DNA of 64,000 nucleotides from Pseudomonadota bacterium. GTDB taxonomy: Bacteria > Pseudomonadota > Gammaproteobacteria > UBA5335. This document shows positions 36,170-44,872 of this stretch, in pieces (position 1 is the stretch's first letter; each line of letters opens with the position of its first letter). Location: positions 62,001-126,000 of the forward strand of contig PKDC01000057.1 of NCBI GenBank assembly GCA_002862435.1. Direction: 5' to 3'. The position numbers were made by a program, and so were the translations under genes. The notes under the pieces were generated by a model. The model had not been told where the DNA came from. It ran no database searches and saw nothing but the letters and a program-made list of their open reading frames with translations.

Positions 36170-36733
36170 TCAAGACTTCGCCAACTGTCGCGTCCAGGCG
36201 GCCAGCGCCGCGAGCATCTTGCCGATGAACTCGCGTGTCGGTTCATGGATCAGTTGGCCTTGTGCATCGAAACGCTCGTGGGCGGCGCCGATCATCACTT
36301 CCGGCTTGTTGAGCGGATGTACATCGAGGAAAACCAGCACCTGGCGCAGGTGGTACTGCGCCCGCGCCGTTCCGATGGCGCCGGGGCTGGCGCCCATGAT
36401 GGCCGCCGGCTTGCCTGCGAAGGGTTGCTCGGGCGGGCGCGAGGCCCAGTCGATGGCGTTCTTGAGCACGCCCGGAATGGAATAGTTGTATTCCGGGGTC
36501 ACGAACAACAGCGCATCCGCCGCACGAATCTGCTCGCGAAAGCGCTCCACGGTGGCGGGAAAACCATCGGTGCGCAGATCCTCGTTGTACAAGGGCAAGT
36601 CGGCGATATCGGCAATCGTGATGCGCATTCCGGCGTCTGGCGCCAAGGCCTGCGCGACGCGCAATGCCGCCGCGTTGTAGGACGCCTGACGCAGGCTGCC
36701 GCAAATACCCAACACATTCAGAGGCGTGGTCAT
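36170..36733 (-). CDS. NADPH-dependent FMN reductase family protein
   Basis: A flavodoxin-fold oxidoreductase of 187 residues, probably an FMN-containing NAD(P)H:quinone or azo-type reductase. The N-terminal FMN phosphate loop is GICGSLRQASYNAAALR. DALLFVTPEYNYSIPGVLKNAIDWASRP is the family signature, followed by KPAAIMGASPGAIGTARAQYHLRQVL. It lies 27 bases downstream of doxX in the same operon. Substrate not predictable. Confidence 0.93.
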   Translation of the reverse strand: MTTPLNVLGICGSLRQASYNAAALRVAQALAPDAGMRITIADIADLPLYNEDLRTDGFPATVERFREQIRAADALLFVTPEYNYSIPGVLKNAIDWASRPPEQPFAGKPAAIMGASPGAIGTARAQYHLRQVLVFLDVHPLNKPEVMIGAAHERFDAQGQLIHEPTREFIGKMLAALAAWTRQLAKS

Positions 36734-36760
36734 GGAGTTCTCCTGGTCAAGGTGGATCGA

Positions 36761-37180
36761 TCAACGCGGCGCATCGAAAGCCAGGCGGCCCGGCCCATGC
36801 GCGGCGGCAAACAGCAGCCCGCCGATGAGGGCGGTGTTTTTCCAGAAATGCAGCGACTGCTGATAGGCGGTCATCGGATCGGTCTCCATCCAGTAGCCGT
36901 GAAAAATGGGCGTGGCGATCGCCGTGAAGGCCGCCAGCGCCAAGGCAATCCAGCGCGTCTGCCAGCCAAGCAGCAACAGCGCGCCCCCCACCAGCTCGAC
37001 CAGCGCGGCCGGCCAGACCAAGAGCCCGGCCAGCGGCATGCCATGGGCTTGCATGTAGCCCGCCGTGCCGCCGATGTCACCAAACTTGGCGGCGCCCGCG
37101 CCAATGAACAAGGGCGCAATCAGCACCCGACCCACCACCGGCAGGTAATCGGCAAAGGCATCACGGGATGGCGAATTCAT
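36761..37180 (-). CDS. DoxX family membrane protein
   Basis: 139 residues, four predicted membrane helices. True start at 37180 (MNSPSRDAF); the ORF-track extension is out of family. Motifs: GRVLIAPLFIGAGAAKFGDIGGTAGYM, MPLAGLLVWPAALVELVGGALLLLG and the HGYW...FWKNTALIGGLLFAAAHGPGRLAFD ending typical of DoxX/DoxD proteins. First gene of the four-gene redox operon, divergent from the LysR regulator. Molecular function of the family is not settled; links to thiol or quinone redox have been proposed. Confidence 0.9.
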   Translation of the reverse strand: MNSPSRDAFADYLPVVGRVLIAPLFIGAGAAKFGDIGGTAGYMQAHGMPLAGLLVWPAALVELVGGALLLLGWQTRWIALALAAFTAIATPIFHGYWMETDPMTAYQQSLHFWKNTALIGGLLFAAAHGPGRLAFDAPR

Positions 37181-37304
37181 GCGAGGATCTCCCCAGGTGT
37201 CCGCCGGGACCGGCGATGGGGTAACTTTAGGCGATGTGGAAGCTTCCAACAGCGCCGTTTGGGAGAACGCGCCGTTCGCCATGGCCGAACGCCGCAGCGC
37301 GCCC

Positions 37305-38237
37305 ATGAAATACAGCCTGGATGACATCCGGACTTTCCTCGCCGTCGTGGAAAGCGGCAGCATCAGCGGCGCGGCCCTGCGCCTGGAGCTGACCAAGTCC
37401 GTGGTGAGCCAGCGCGTCACGCATCTGGAAGCCGCTCTCGGCGTCGAGTTACTGCACCGCTCCAGCCGGGGCGTGACGCCCACCGACCGGGGGCGGCTGT
37501 TCCACGAGCAGGCTTGTGACGCCATCGCGCAACTGGAACAGGCGGCCGAGGCGGTCGCCGAGGACGAGACCGCGCTCGGCGGCCTGCTGCGCATCAGCGC
37601 GCCCATGACCTTCGGCACGCGCTACCTGGGGCCGATGTTGTTCGCCTTCATGCAGGCCCACCCGCGTCTGGAACTGGCGCTGGATTTGACCGACCGGCTG
37701 GTGGACGTGGCGGCCGAAGGCTACGATCTCGCCATCCGCATCACCCAGATGCCGGACGATGCGCTGCTGGTGGCGACCAAGCTGGCGGACAGCCGGCGCG
37801 TGGTGTGCTGCAGTCCGGACTATGCGCGGCACCACGGCGTGCCGCAAACGCTGGATGAGATTCCCGCCCATGCCGGCATTGGCTACGCCCTCAAAACAGC
37901 CACCCAGCTCTGGCGCTTTCCCCCCGCCCGGCATGGCGAGCCGGCGCGGACCGTCACGCCGCGCCAGCGCATCCTCACCAACAACGGCGAGGCCATGCGC
38001 GATGCCGCCGTGGCGGGCCTGGGACTGGTGATGTTGCCGCTGTTCATCGTCGCGGACGATCTGCGCGCCGGCCGCCTGGTGCAGGTCTTGGCGAATGAAC
38101 GGCCCGAGCCGGACACGATCTACGCGGTTTATCCCCAGCGCCGTCACCGCTTGCGCCGCTTGAGCGCCCTGGTGGCACACTTGCGCGCCGGACTCGCCGG
38201 CGTTGCGCCGTGGGAAAACGATTGTCCCATCCGTTAG
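37305..38237 (+). CDS. LysR family transcriptional regulator
   Basis: 310 residues. The N-terminal winged helix-turn-helix reads MKYSLDDIRTFLAVVESGSISGAALRLELTKSVVSQRVTHLEAALG, and the C-terminal half is the periplasmic-binding-like effector domain. The ATG at 37305 fits the family's usual N-terminus; an in-frame ATG at 37281 is possible and neither has a strong Shine-Dalgarno. Divergent from doxX across ~125 bases, the classic arrangement for a LysR protein controlling the adjacent operon. The ligand is unknown; target inferred from position. Confidence 0.92.
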   Translation: MKYSLDDIRTFLAVVESGSISGAALRLELTKSVVSQRVTHLEAALGVELLHRSSRGVTPTDRGRLFHEQACDAIAQLEQAAEAVAEDETALGGLLRISAPMTFGTRYLGPMLFAFMQAHPRLELALDLTDRLVDVAAEGYDLAIRITQMPDDALLVATKLADSRRVVCCSPDYARHHGVPQTLDEIPAHAGIGYALKTATQLWRFPPARHGEPARTVTPRQRILTNNGEAMRDAAVAGLGLVMLPLFIVADDLRAGRLVQVLANERPEPDTIYAVYPQRRHRLRRLSALVAHLRAGLAGVAPWENDCPIR

Positions 38238-38296
38238 GGCCGTGGCAGGCATGTCCACCCGGCTTTCTGGGGCTGTACGCCATTGCCCTGCCCTGC

Positions 38297-38317
38297 CCTT
38301 GCTAGACCGCAGCAAGG
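38297..38317. terminator. Hairpin between convergent LysR and M20 genes
   Basis: CCTTGCT, a 7-base loop, AGCAAGG, located directly after the M20 stop codon and ~60 bases after the LysR stop. No T run, so only a possible terminator. Confidence 0.3.
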
Positions 38318-38318
38318 T

Positions 38319-39587
38319 TCAAGCTGAGCTCAGCAGCGTCGCCAACGCGCAGGCGACCGTCGCGGTCGCACGTTTCAGGTCATTCAGGCGCAGGCATTCG
38401 TCGGCGGCGTGGCCACCGGCGTCGGCCAGTGTGCGCGGGCCGGCGCCGTAGAGCACGGTGGGAATGCCCGCCGCCGCGTAGTGACGCGCATCGGTGTAGA
38501 GCGGCACGCCATGCTCGGCGATAGGGGCGCCAAAGAACACAGCGCCGCAGTGCTGTAGCGACCGCGTGAGCCGTTCGGCGCCGGGCAATGGCACCAGCGG
38601 CTGGGCCGCCAGGATGCAGCGGATCTCGACACCGACACCGGGGCAATCCGCCGCTGCGGCTTCGATCAGGCCGCGCAGCTCGGCCTCGGCGGCCGCCATC
38701 GATTCCTCCGGAATCACCCGGCGATCGAGCCGGAAGCGGACGCAATCCGGCACCACATTGGTGTTGATGCCGCCGCTGATGAGCCCGATGTTCAACGTCG
38801 GATGACTGATGCCCGGCGTCGCCGACCGGCGCTGCGCCAATGCGGCGCGGAAGGCGTAGAGCCGGGTCAGGATCTGTGTCGTCGCCGCCAGTGCGTCGAT
38901 GCCCGACTCCGGCAGCGCGGCGTGGCCCTGGCGGCCACGCACGGTCACCTCCAGATGCAGGCAGCCGTTGTGCGCGGTGGTCACCGCGTAGGAGAAGCCG
39001 GCGCAGATCGCGTAGTCGGGCGTCGACAGACCCTCGGCGAGCAGCCAGCGCGGGCCGATGTCGCCTCCCGCCTCTTCGTCGTAGGTCAGATGCAGCTCGA
39101 CCGCGCCGTTCAGCACCAGCCCATCGGCGGCGAGCCGCTGCAGCGCCCGCAGCGCGAAGGCATAGGTTGCGAAATCGGACTTGCTGACCGCGACGCCGCG
39201 ACCGTACATCGTCGGGCCGTGCAGCGGGTCGTCGACGATCTCGGCGCCGTAGGGGTCGCGCGTCCAGCCGAGGCCCGGCGGCACCACGTCGCCATGGGCG
39301 TTGAGTGCGATGCAGGGGCCGCCGCTGCCAAAGCGCTGGCGGACAATCAAATTGGTCGCGCTGATCATGCCGACCGCCTGCACGGCATCCGCCGGCACCG
39401 GGTAGGCCGTCACCGCGAAGCCCAGCGCTTCGAGCAGCGCGCGCGCGACTTCGGCATGCGCGGCGCAGTCGCCGGGGGGATTGTCGGTCGGCACCCGCAC
39501 CAGTGCAGCCAGGAATTCACGGGCGCGAGCGTGATCGGTTTCCACCGCGTGGAGCATACTCGCGGGCCAGCGGTCGGAAGCGTTCAC
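38319..39587 (-). CDS. M20 family metallohydrolase (ArgE/DapE-like), last gene of the purine operon
   Basis: A di-zinc amidohydrolase/peptidase of 422 residues. The metal-binding signatures are ALNAHGDVVPPG (first His-Asp), YDEEAGGDIG (Glu-Glu) and the final AGGHAADE. A dimerisation lid domain lies in the middle (about residues 190-310). Its start overlaps the uraD-allC stop by four bases, so it is translationally coupled to purine catabolism. That suggests it may act on an allantoate breakdown product such as ureidoglycine/ureidoglycolate or a related N-carbamoyl compound. The family includes ureidoglycolate amidohydrolase, but its sequence looks more like ArgE/DapE, so the substrate is open. 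Confidence 0.85.
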   Translation of the reverse strand: MNASDRWPASMLHAVETDHARAREFLAALVRVPTDNPPGDCAAHAEVARALLEALGFAVTAYPVPADAVQAVGMISATNLIVRQRFGSGGPCIALNAHGDVVPPGLGWTRDPYGAEIVDDPLHGPTMYGRGVAVSKSDFATYAFALRALQRLAADGLVLNGAVELHLTYDEEAGGDIGPRWLLAEGLSTPDYAICAGFSYAVTTAHNGCLHLEVTVRGRQGHAALPESGIDALAATTQILTRLYAFRAALAQRRSATPGISHPTLNIGLISGGINTNVVPDCVRFRLDRRVIPEESMAAAEAELRGLIEAAAADCPGVGVEIRCILAAQPLVPLPGAERLTRSLQHCGAVFFGAPIAEHGVPLYTDARHYAAAGIPTVLYGAGPRTLADAGGHAADECLRLNDLKRATATVACALATLLSSA

Positions 39588-41362
39588 GGGTCACTCCTGG
39601 CCTGGTTGTCGGCTGCATCGGGAATCGGGAACTGCTGCAAAAAATCCATGAAGGCGGCGGTCGCCAGCTCGGCATCCTCCACGCTCAGGGTTTCCGCCGG
39701 GTGGTGGCTGATGCCGCCGTGGCCGCAGCGCACGAACAGCATGCCGACCTCGGTCAGCCCGGCGATCTGCATGGCGTCGTGGCCGGCGCCGCTGGGCAGA
39801 TGGCGCACGTCGGCGGAACCGGTGACGCGGCCGATGCTTGCCGCGATCCGGGCCTGGAGGTTTGCCGCGCAAGGCGTGGCGGGAACCTTCAACAGCGGAT
39901 CGATACGCAGCGCGACACCGCGTCGGGCCGCGATTCGCGCACTGCCGGCGAGGATGTCGGCCGCGGCCGCGTCGCGCACCGCATCGCTCGGCGCGCGGAT
40001 GTCGAGGGAGAGCTCGCAGGCGCCGGGAATGACATTCACCGCGCCGTTCGGCACGCCGAGCTGGCCCACCGTACCCACCAGACCCGGCACCTGCGCGCAG
40101 CGCTGCTCCACCAGCAATACGATCTCGGCGGCCGCGGCGGCCGCGTCGTGGCGCAAATCCATGGGCACGGTGCCGGCGTGACCCGCCTCGCCGCTGATCG
40201 CGACGCGATGGCGCACGCAGCCATTGATGGCGCTGACCACGCCGAGCGCATGGTCCTCGGTGAGCAACACCGGCCCCTGTTCGATGTGCACCTCCAGATA
40301 ACCGAGCAGCTGCGCGGCATTGCGCGCCAGTGCCGGGATTGCGTCCGGGTCGTTTCCGGCGGCAATCAGCGCATCGCGCAGGCTGATGCCGGCGGCATCG
40401 CGGCGATCCAGACAGCCGGCATCGAAGCTGCCGGCGACCGCGCTGCTGCCGAGAAACGCCGTCTGGAAGCGCACGCCCTCCTCGTCGCTGAAGCCGATGA
40501 TCTCGACTGCGAAGGGCAGCGCCACGCCGGCCAGACGCAGCTGCTGCACCGCGACGATGGGCAGCAGAATGCCGAGGCGGCCGTCGTAGCGGCCGGCGTC
40601 GATGACGGTGTCGTAGTGGGAGCCGGTCAGCAGTGTCTTCGCGCCGGATCGCGCGCTGCGCCAGCGCCCCACGACATTGCCCATGGCGTCGATGTGTGCG
40701 TCGAGCCCCGCTTCCAGCATCCATTCCCGCAACAGCGCGGCGGTCGCCCGATGCACCGGCGTCATGAAGGTGCAGGTCAGTGCGTCGGGCTCTTCGCTGA
40801 GCCGCGCCAGCCGCTCGGCCATCGCCAGAATGCTGGAACCCGGCGGCGCGGTCACGCGCTCGGCAAGGCGAAAGCGGGCAATGCGCGCGATTTCCGCCAC
40901 GGCCGTGGCCAGTTCGGTGTCCGCATCCTGGTGCAGGCGCCGTTCGAACGCGGCCAGAATCGACGCGCGGTCATGGCCCTTCACCGCCAGCACGAACGGA
41001 AACCCGAAACGCTGCCGATAGGCTTCGTTGAGCGCCTGCAGGCGCGCGAATTCCGGCGCGCTGCACTGGTCGAGACCGGCGCCGGCCTGTTCCCGGCTTG
41101 ATGCGGCGGTGAGTTCGCCGCGCACGGCGGCGCGGCCGGCGAGGTCAGGGTGGGCGCGCACCAATGCGAGCTGGCGTTCGCGGTCGGCCGTGCGCAGCGT
41201 GTCGGTGAGCGCGTCGGCGAGATCGAAGCGCGTTGCAAAGGGGCGCCGCTGCGCGGTCTGTGCAGCGACCCAGTCGGTGTGTTCGAAGATGCCGTCGAGG
41301 GCAGCGACAAAGCCGTCGGCATCGAGCGCGTTCAGCGTGTCGAGATCAATCAATGCGGTCAT
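39584..41362 (-). CDS. uraD-allC: Fused OHCU decarboxylase / allantoate amidohydrolase
   Basis: 592 residues from the ATG at 41362. In the 917-codon ORF-track frame the first ~325 codons are a shadow of puuE. The N-terminal ~165 residues are OHCU decarboxylase (UraD): WVAAQTAQRRPF, LVRAHPDLAGRAA and YRQRFGFPFVLAVKGH, with the conserved catalytic histidine-proline segment. It converts OHCU to (S)-allantoin. The rest (~420 residues) is allantoate amidohydrolase, an M20 enzyme: LLTGSHYDTVIDAGRYDG, IGFSDEEGVRFQTAFLGSSA, HIEQGPVLL, and SGAGHDAMQIAG. It releases ammonia from allantoate. Four-base overlaps join it to puuE and the M20 gene. The allantoinase step between the two fused activities is supplied by PuuE. 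Confidence 0.93.
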   Translation of the reverse strand: MTALIDLDTLNALDADGFVAALDGIFEHTDWVAAQTAQRRPFATRFDLADALTDTLRTADRERQLALVRAHPDLAGRAAVRGELTAASSREQAGAGLDQCSAPEFARLQALNEAYRQRFGFPFVLAVKGHDRASILAAFERRLHQDADTELATAVAEIARIARFRLAERVTAPPGSSILAMAERLARLSEEPDALTCTFMTPVHRATAALLREWMLEAGLDAHIDAMGNVVGRWRSARSGAKTLLTGSHYDTVIDAGRYDGRLGILLPIVAVQQLRLAGVALPFAVEIIGFSDEEGVRFQTAFLGSSAVAGSFDAGCLDRRDAAGISLRDALIAAGNDPDAIPALARNAAQLLGYLEVHIEQGPVLLTEDHALGVVSAINGCVRHRVAISGEAGHAGTVPMDLRHDAAAAAAEIVLLVEQRCAQVPGLVGTVGQLGVPNGAVNVIPGACELSLDIRAPSDAVRDAAAADILAGSARIAARRGVALRIDPLLKVPATPCAANLQARIAASIGRVTGSADVRHLPSGAGHDAMQIAGLTEVGMLFVRCGHGGISHHPAETLSVEDAELATAAFMDFLQQFPIPDAADNQARSDP

Positions 41363-42291
41363 GGACTCACCGGATGCTGCGCCCGCCAATGGCGGGCGAT
41401 GTCGATGCGCCGGCAGATCCAGACATCGGCAAAGCCGTGGACGTAGTCGATGAAGCGCTCCAGCGACGCCAGCCGCGCCGGGCGGCCGATGATACGGCCG
41501 TGCAGGCCGATGGACAGCATCTTCGGCCGGTCGAGGCCTTGCGGGTCGCCCTCGCGGTAGAGCACATCGAACGCGTCCTTCAGGTAGTCGAAGAACTGGG
41601 TGCCGGAATTGAAACCCTGCGCCGCGGCGAACCGCATGTCGTTGGTATCCAGCGTATAGGGCACGACCAGATGCGGCTGCAGATCGACCCGCGTCCAGTA
41701 CGGCAGGTCGTCGGCGTAGGAGTCGGCGTCGTAGAGGAAACCGCCTTGCTCGACCAGCAGCCGCCGCGTGTTGGGGCTGTCGCGGCCGGTGTACCAGCCC
41801 AACGGCGCGCTGCCGGTGAGCGCTCGCAACAGGTCGACGGCCTCGGCCAGATGGGCGCGCTCGGCGTCGATGTTCATGGTCTGGTAGCTGATCCAGCGCA
41901 GGCCGTGGCCGACGATCTCGGCATCGAGCGCGCGCAGCGCAGCGGCCGCCTCGGGATTGCGCGCCAGCGCGCGGGCCACCGCGAACACCGAGAACGGCAG
42001 CCGGTGCCGCTCGAACAGCCGCAGCACGCGCCAGAAACCGGCGCGGGCGCCGTACTCGAACAGCGACTCCATGCTCATGTGGCGCATCGGAAACGCCTGC
42101 GCGCCGATGATTTCGGACAGGAAGGTCTCCGACACCGGATCGCCGTCGAGCACGCAGTTCTCGCCGCCCTCCTCGTAATTGAGCACGAATTGCAGCGCGA
42201 TGCGGGCGCCGCCGGGCCAGCGCGCGTGCGGCGGCGTCGCCCCGTAACCGATGAGATCGCGGGGATAGTAGGGGTCTGCGGGCGATTTCAT
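41359..42291 (-). CDS. puuE: Allantoinase PuuE (polysaccharide-deacetylase type)
   Basis: Hydrolyses allantoin to allantoate without the usual dimetal amidohydrolase fold. 310 residues, normal for PuuE. Signature: YPRDLIGYGATPPHARWPGGARIALQFVLNYEEGGE at the start, then SMESLFEYGARAGFWRVLRLF, AEIVGHGLRWISYQ, GWYTGRDSPNTRRLL and the C-terminal GRIIGRPARLASLERFIDYV. It overlaps guaD and uraD-allC by four bases each. Confidence 0.96.
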   Translation of the reverse strand: MKSPADPYYPRDLIGYGATPPHARWPGGARIALQFVLNYEEGGENCVLDGDPVSETFLSEIIGAQAFPMRHMSMESLFEYGARAGFWRVLRLFERHRLPFSVFAVARALARNPEAAAALRALDAEIVGHGLRWISYQTMNIDAERAHLAEAVDLLRALTGSAPLGWYTGRDSPNTRRLLVEQGGFLYDADSYADDLPYWTRVDLQPHLVVPYTLDTNDMRFAAAQGFNSGTQFFDYLKDAFDVLYREGDPQGLDRPKMLSIGLHGRIIGRPARLASLERFIDYVHGFADVWICRRIDIARHWRAQHPVSP

Positions 42292-43607
42292 GGGCGCCTC
42301 CCGATCGCGGTGCCGGCAACGGCGCGGCCGAGCACATGGGTGGCGCGGATGCAGCGGTCGTCGCCCAGCGTCATCAGGATCAGCAGGCGCTCGGCCAGGG
42401 TCTGGGCGATTGCGCAGCGGCGCGCGATCAGCGGTGTCGCGGCCAGATCGAGGACGATGAAATCGGCCTCATTGCCAACGCGGAACGAACCGATGCGATC
42501 GTCCAGATGCAGCGCGCGGGCGCCGGCGAGCGTGGCCAGATAGAAAGCCCGTAGCGGCGCCAGCCGCTGGCCCTGCAATTGCGCGACCTTGTAGGCCTCG
42601 CCCAGGGTGCGCAGCAGGCTGAAGCTGGTGCCACCGCCGACGTCGGTGGCCAGCGCATAGCCCAGACCGGCGGCATCGGCGGCCGCGAAATCGAACAGCC
42701 CGCTGCCCAGGTACAGGTTGGAGGTGGGCGCATGCGCGATCCAGGCACCGCTCTCGGCCATGCGTTGGCGATCGGGGTCGTCGAGATAAATGCCATGGGC
42801 ATAGATCGCCCGTTCCCGCAGCAAACCGTAGTGGTCGTAGACATCGACGTAGCTGCGGCTCCAGGGAAACAGCTCGCGCACCCAGGCGACCTCGGCGGGA
42901 TTCTCGGCGACATGGCTGTGGACATGGACATCGGGGTACTCGGCGGCCAGGCGGCCGGCACTGGCGAGCTGCTCGTCGGTCGAGGTCGGCGCGAAGCGCG
43001 GCGTGATCGCGTAGTGCAGCCGCCCCCGGCCGTGCCAGCGCTCGATCAGCGCCCGGCTGTCGCGCTCGCCGCTCGCCGCGGTGTCGCGCACCGCCGCGGG
43101 ACAGTTCCGGTCCATCAGCGTCTTGCCGGCAATCAGGCGCAGGTTCAGCTTCTCTGCGGCGGCGAATACCGCCTCCACCGAGGCGGCGTGGACGCTGCCC
43201 AGCACCTGTGCAGTCGTCGTGCCGTTGGCGAGCAGTTCGGCGATGAAGAAATCCGCCACCGCGCGGGCGTGGTCTGCATCGTCGAAGCGGCTCTCGGCGG
43301 GAAAGGTGTAGCGCTCCAGCCAGTCCAGCAGATTGCTGCCGCCGGCCGCAATCATGTCGGTCTGCGGCATGTGGATGTGGGTGTCGATGAAGCCGGGCAT
43401 TATCAGCGCGTGCCGGTGTTCCGTCAGCGCGCATCCCGGCGGCAGCTGCCGCAACAGGTGCTCGGCCGGACCGAGGGCCGCGACGCGGCCGTTGTCGATC
43501 ACCAGCACGCCGTCGTCGTGGTATTCATAGGCCTCGCTGTTGCTGTGAATGCCGGGGTCGGCGAGAAAGTGCAGCACCGCGCCGCGGTGCGCGCTGAGCT
43601 GGCTCAT
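42288..43607 (-). CDS. guaD: Guanine deaminase
   Basis: Converts guanine to xanthine and ammonia with a bound zinc. 439 residues. Amidohydrolase signature MPGFIDTHIHMPQTDMIAA, then SNLLDWLERYTFPAE, HSHVAENPAEVAWV (zinc-binding histidine), AHGIYLDD and ATDVGGGTSFSLLRT (final aspartate). It overlaps puuD (upstream) and puuE (downstream) by four bases, so it is part of the same translational chain. Confidence 0.96.
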   Translation of the reverse strand: MSQLSAHRGAVLHFLADPGIHSNSEAYEYHDDGVLVIDNGRVAALGPAEHLLRQLPPGCALTEHRHALIMPGFIDTHIHMPQTDMIAAGGSNLLDWLERYTFPAESRFDDADHARAVADFFIAELLANGTTTAQVLGSVHAASVEAVFAAAEKLNLRLIAGKTLMDRNCPAAVRDTAASGERDSRALIERWHGRGRLHYAITPRFAPTSTDEQLASAGRLAAEYPDVHVHSHVAENPAEVAWVRELFPWSRSYVDVYDHYGLLRERAIYAHGIYLDDPDRQRMAESGAWIAHAPTSNLYLGSGLFDFAAADAAGLGYALATDVGGGTSFSLLRTLGEAYKVAQLQGQRLAPLRAFYLATLAGARALHLDDRIGSFRVGNEADFIVLDLAATPLIARRCAIAQTLAERLLILMTLGDDRCIRATHVLGRAVAGTAIGRRP

Positions 43608-44800
43608 GGCGGGACTCCGGCGTTGATCCAGGCCAATACGGCGGCGCGTTCGTCCGCGGTCATGCCCGTCAGATTACCCAGCGGCATCGCCCCCGTCGCC
43701 ACCTGCTGGCCGATCTCCGCCGCCTGGGCGTGGATGCGCTCGGCGGTATCAAAGCGATAGCCCTTGGGCGCCGCCGCGAAGCCGGGCTGGGTCGGGTGCT
43801 GGGCGTGGCAGCCCACACAGCGCTGCTCGATGATCGCGGCAACGGCCGTGAAGTTCGGCGCAGTCGAGGCAGCCGGCGCCAGCGCGGGCCGCAGCGCCCA
43901 GATTACGGCGGCGATTGCGACCACGCCAGCGAGTGCCGGTAGCGGCGGTGTGCGCCCGCCTCGTTCACGGGCGCGGTGGCGGGCGACAAACCAGGCGCGG
44001 ATCGCGGCGCCGGCGCCACACAGTGCGATCAGCACCAGCCCGTTGTGCGCCGCGCCATAGGTCATGGCGTAGTGGTTGCTCATCATCGTGAACAGCACCG
44101 GCAGCGTGAAATAGGTGTTGTGCACCGAGCGCTGTTTGCCGCGCAGGCCGTGGCGCGGGTCCGGCGGTTCGCCCCGGCTTGCCGCCGCCACCAGCGCGCG
44201 CTGGCCGGGAATGATCACGAAGAACACATTGGCGACCATGATGGTGCCCAGCATCGCGCCAAACTGCAGGAAGGCGCCACGGCCGCTGAACACCTGGCAC
44301 AGGCCCCAGGCGATGCCCGCCAATAGCAGCGCCAGCACGCTGCCGAGCAGGCGCTCGTTGCGGCCCAGCACCCGGCACAGGCCATCGTAGGCCAGCCAGC
44401 CCACCACCAGTGTGCCCAGGCCGAGACCGACGGCGGCGCTCGCGCTGAGGTCGGCGACGGCCGGGTCGATCAGATACCGCTCGGGCGCGCGGTAGTACAA
44501 CAGACACAACAGGAAAAAGCCCGACAGCCAGGTGCTGTAGGCCTCCCAGTAGAACCAGTGCAGCGTCGTGGGCAGGGCCGCCGGCGCCAGCCGGTATTTC
44601 TGCGCGTTGTAAAAGCCGCCGCCGTGTACCGCCCAGACCTCGCCACCGACGCCTTTCGCATGGAGGGCGGGGTCGGTCGGCGGCAGCAGATGGTTGTCGA
44701 GCCAGACGAAATAGAAGGACGCGCCGATCCAGGCGATGCCAGTCACCAGATGGATCCAGCGACCGAGCAGGCTCAGCCAGTCCAGCAGATAGGCCTCCAT
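43604..44800 (-). CDS. puuD: Urate hydroxylase PuuD with C-terminal cytochrome c domain
   Basis: A membrane-bound urate oxidase that passes electrons to cytochrome c instead of making H2O2. 398 residues. About eight hydrophobic segments contain the family pattern RWIHLVTGIAWIGASFYFVWLDN and HWFYWEAYSTWLSGFFLL. The C-terminal ~80 residues are a cytochrome c domain with heme motif CVGCH and a methionine near AMPLGNLTGM as axial ligand. No soluble uricase is in the cluster, so this is the urate-to-HIU step. A 72-base gap separates it from the upstream permease gene, the largest gap in the operon. Confidence 0.95.
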   Translation of the reverse strand: MEAYLLDWLSLLGRWIHLVTGIAWIGASFYFVWLDNHLLPPTDPALHAKGVGGEVWAVHGGGFYNAQKYRLAPAALPTTLHWFYWEAYSTWLSGFFLLCLLYYRAPERYLIDPAVADLSASAAVGLGLGTLVVGWLAYDGLCRVLGRNERLLGSVLALLLAGIAWGLCQVFSGRGAFLQFGAMLGTIMVANVFFVIIPGQRALVAAASRGEPPDPRHGLRGKQRSVHNTYFTLPVLFTMMSNHYAMTYGAAHNGLVLIALCGAGAAIRAWFVARHRARERGGRTPPLPALAGVVAIAAVIWALRPALAPAASTAPNFTAVAAIIEQRCVGCHAQHPTQPGFAAAPKGYRFDTAERIHAQAAEIGQQVATGAMPLGNLTGMTADERAAVLAWINAGVPP

Positions 44801-44872
44801 CAGCGTCGCCGCCCCGGGCCGAACGGGACTGCGGATACAGCATCGGCACGACCAGCGCGGAGAGCATCCATG

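Noticed and set aside
41363-42337. Extra ~325 residues at the N-terminus of the uraD-allC frame
   Set aside because: Out-of-frame reading through puuE; no family match, and a normal start exists at 41362. The UraD-AllC join itself is in one true frame.
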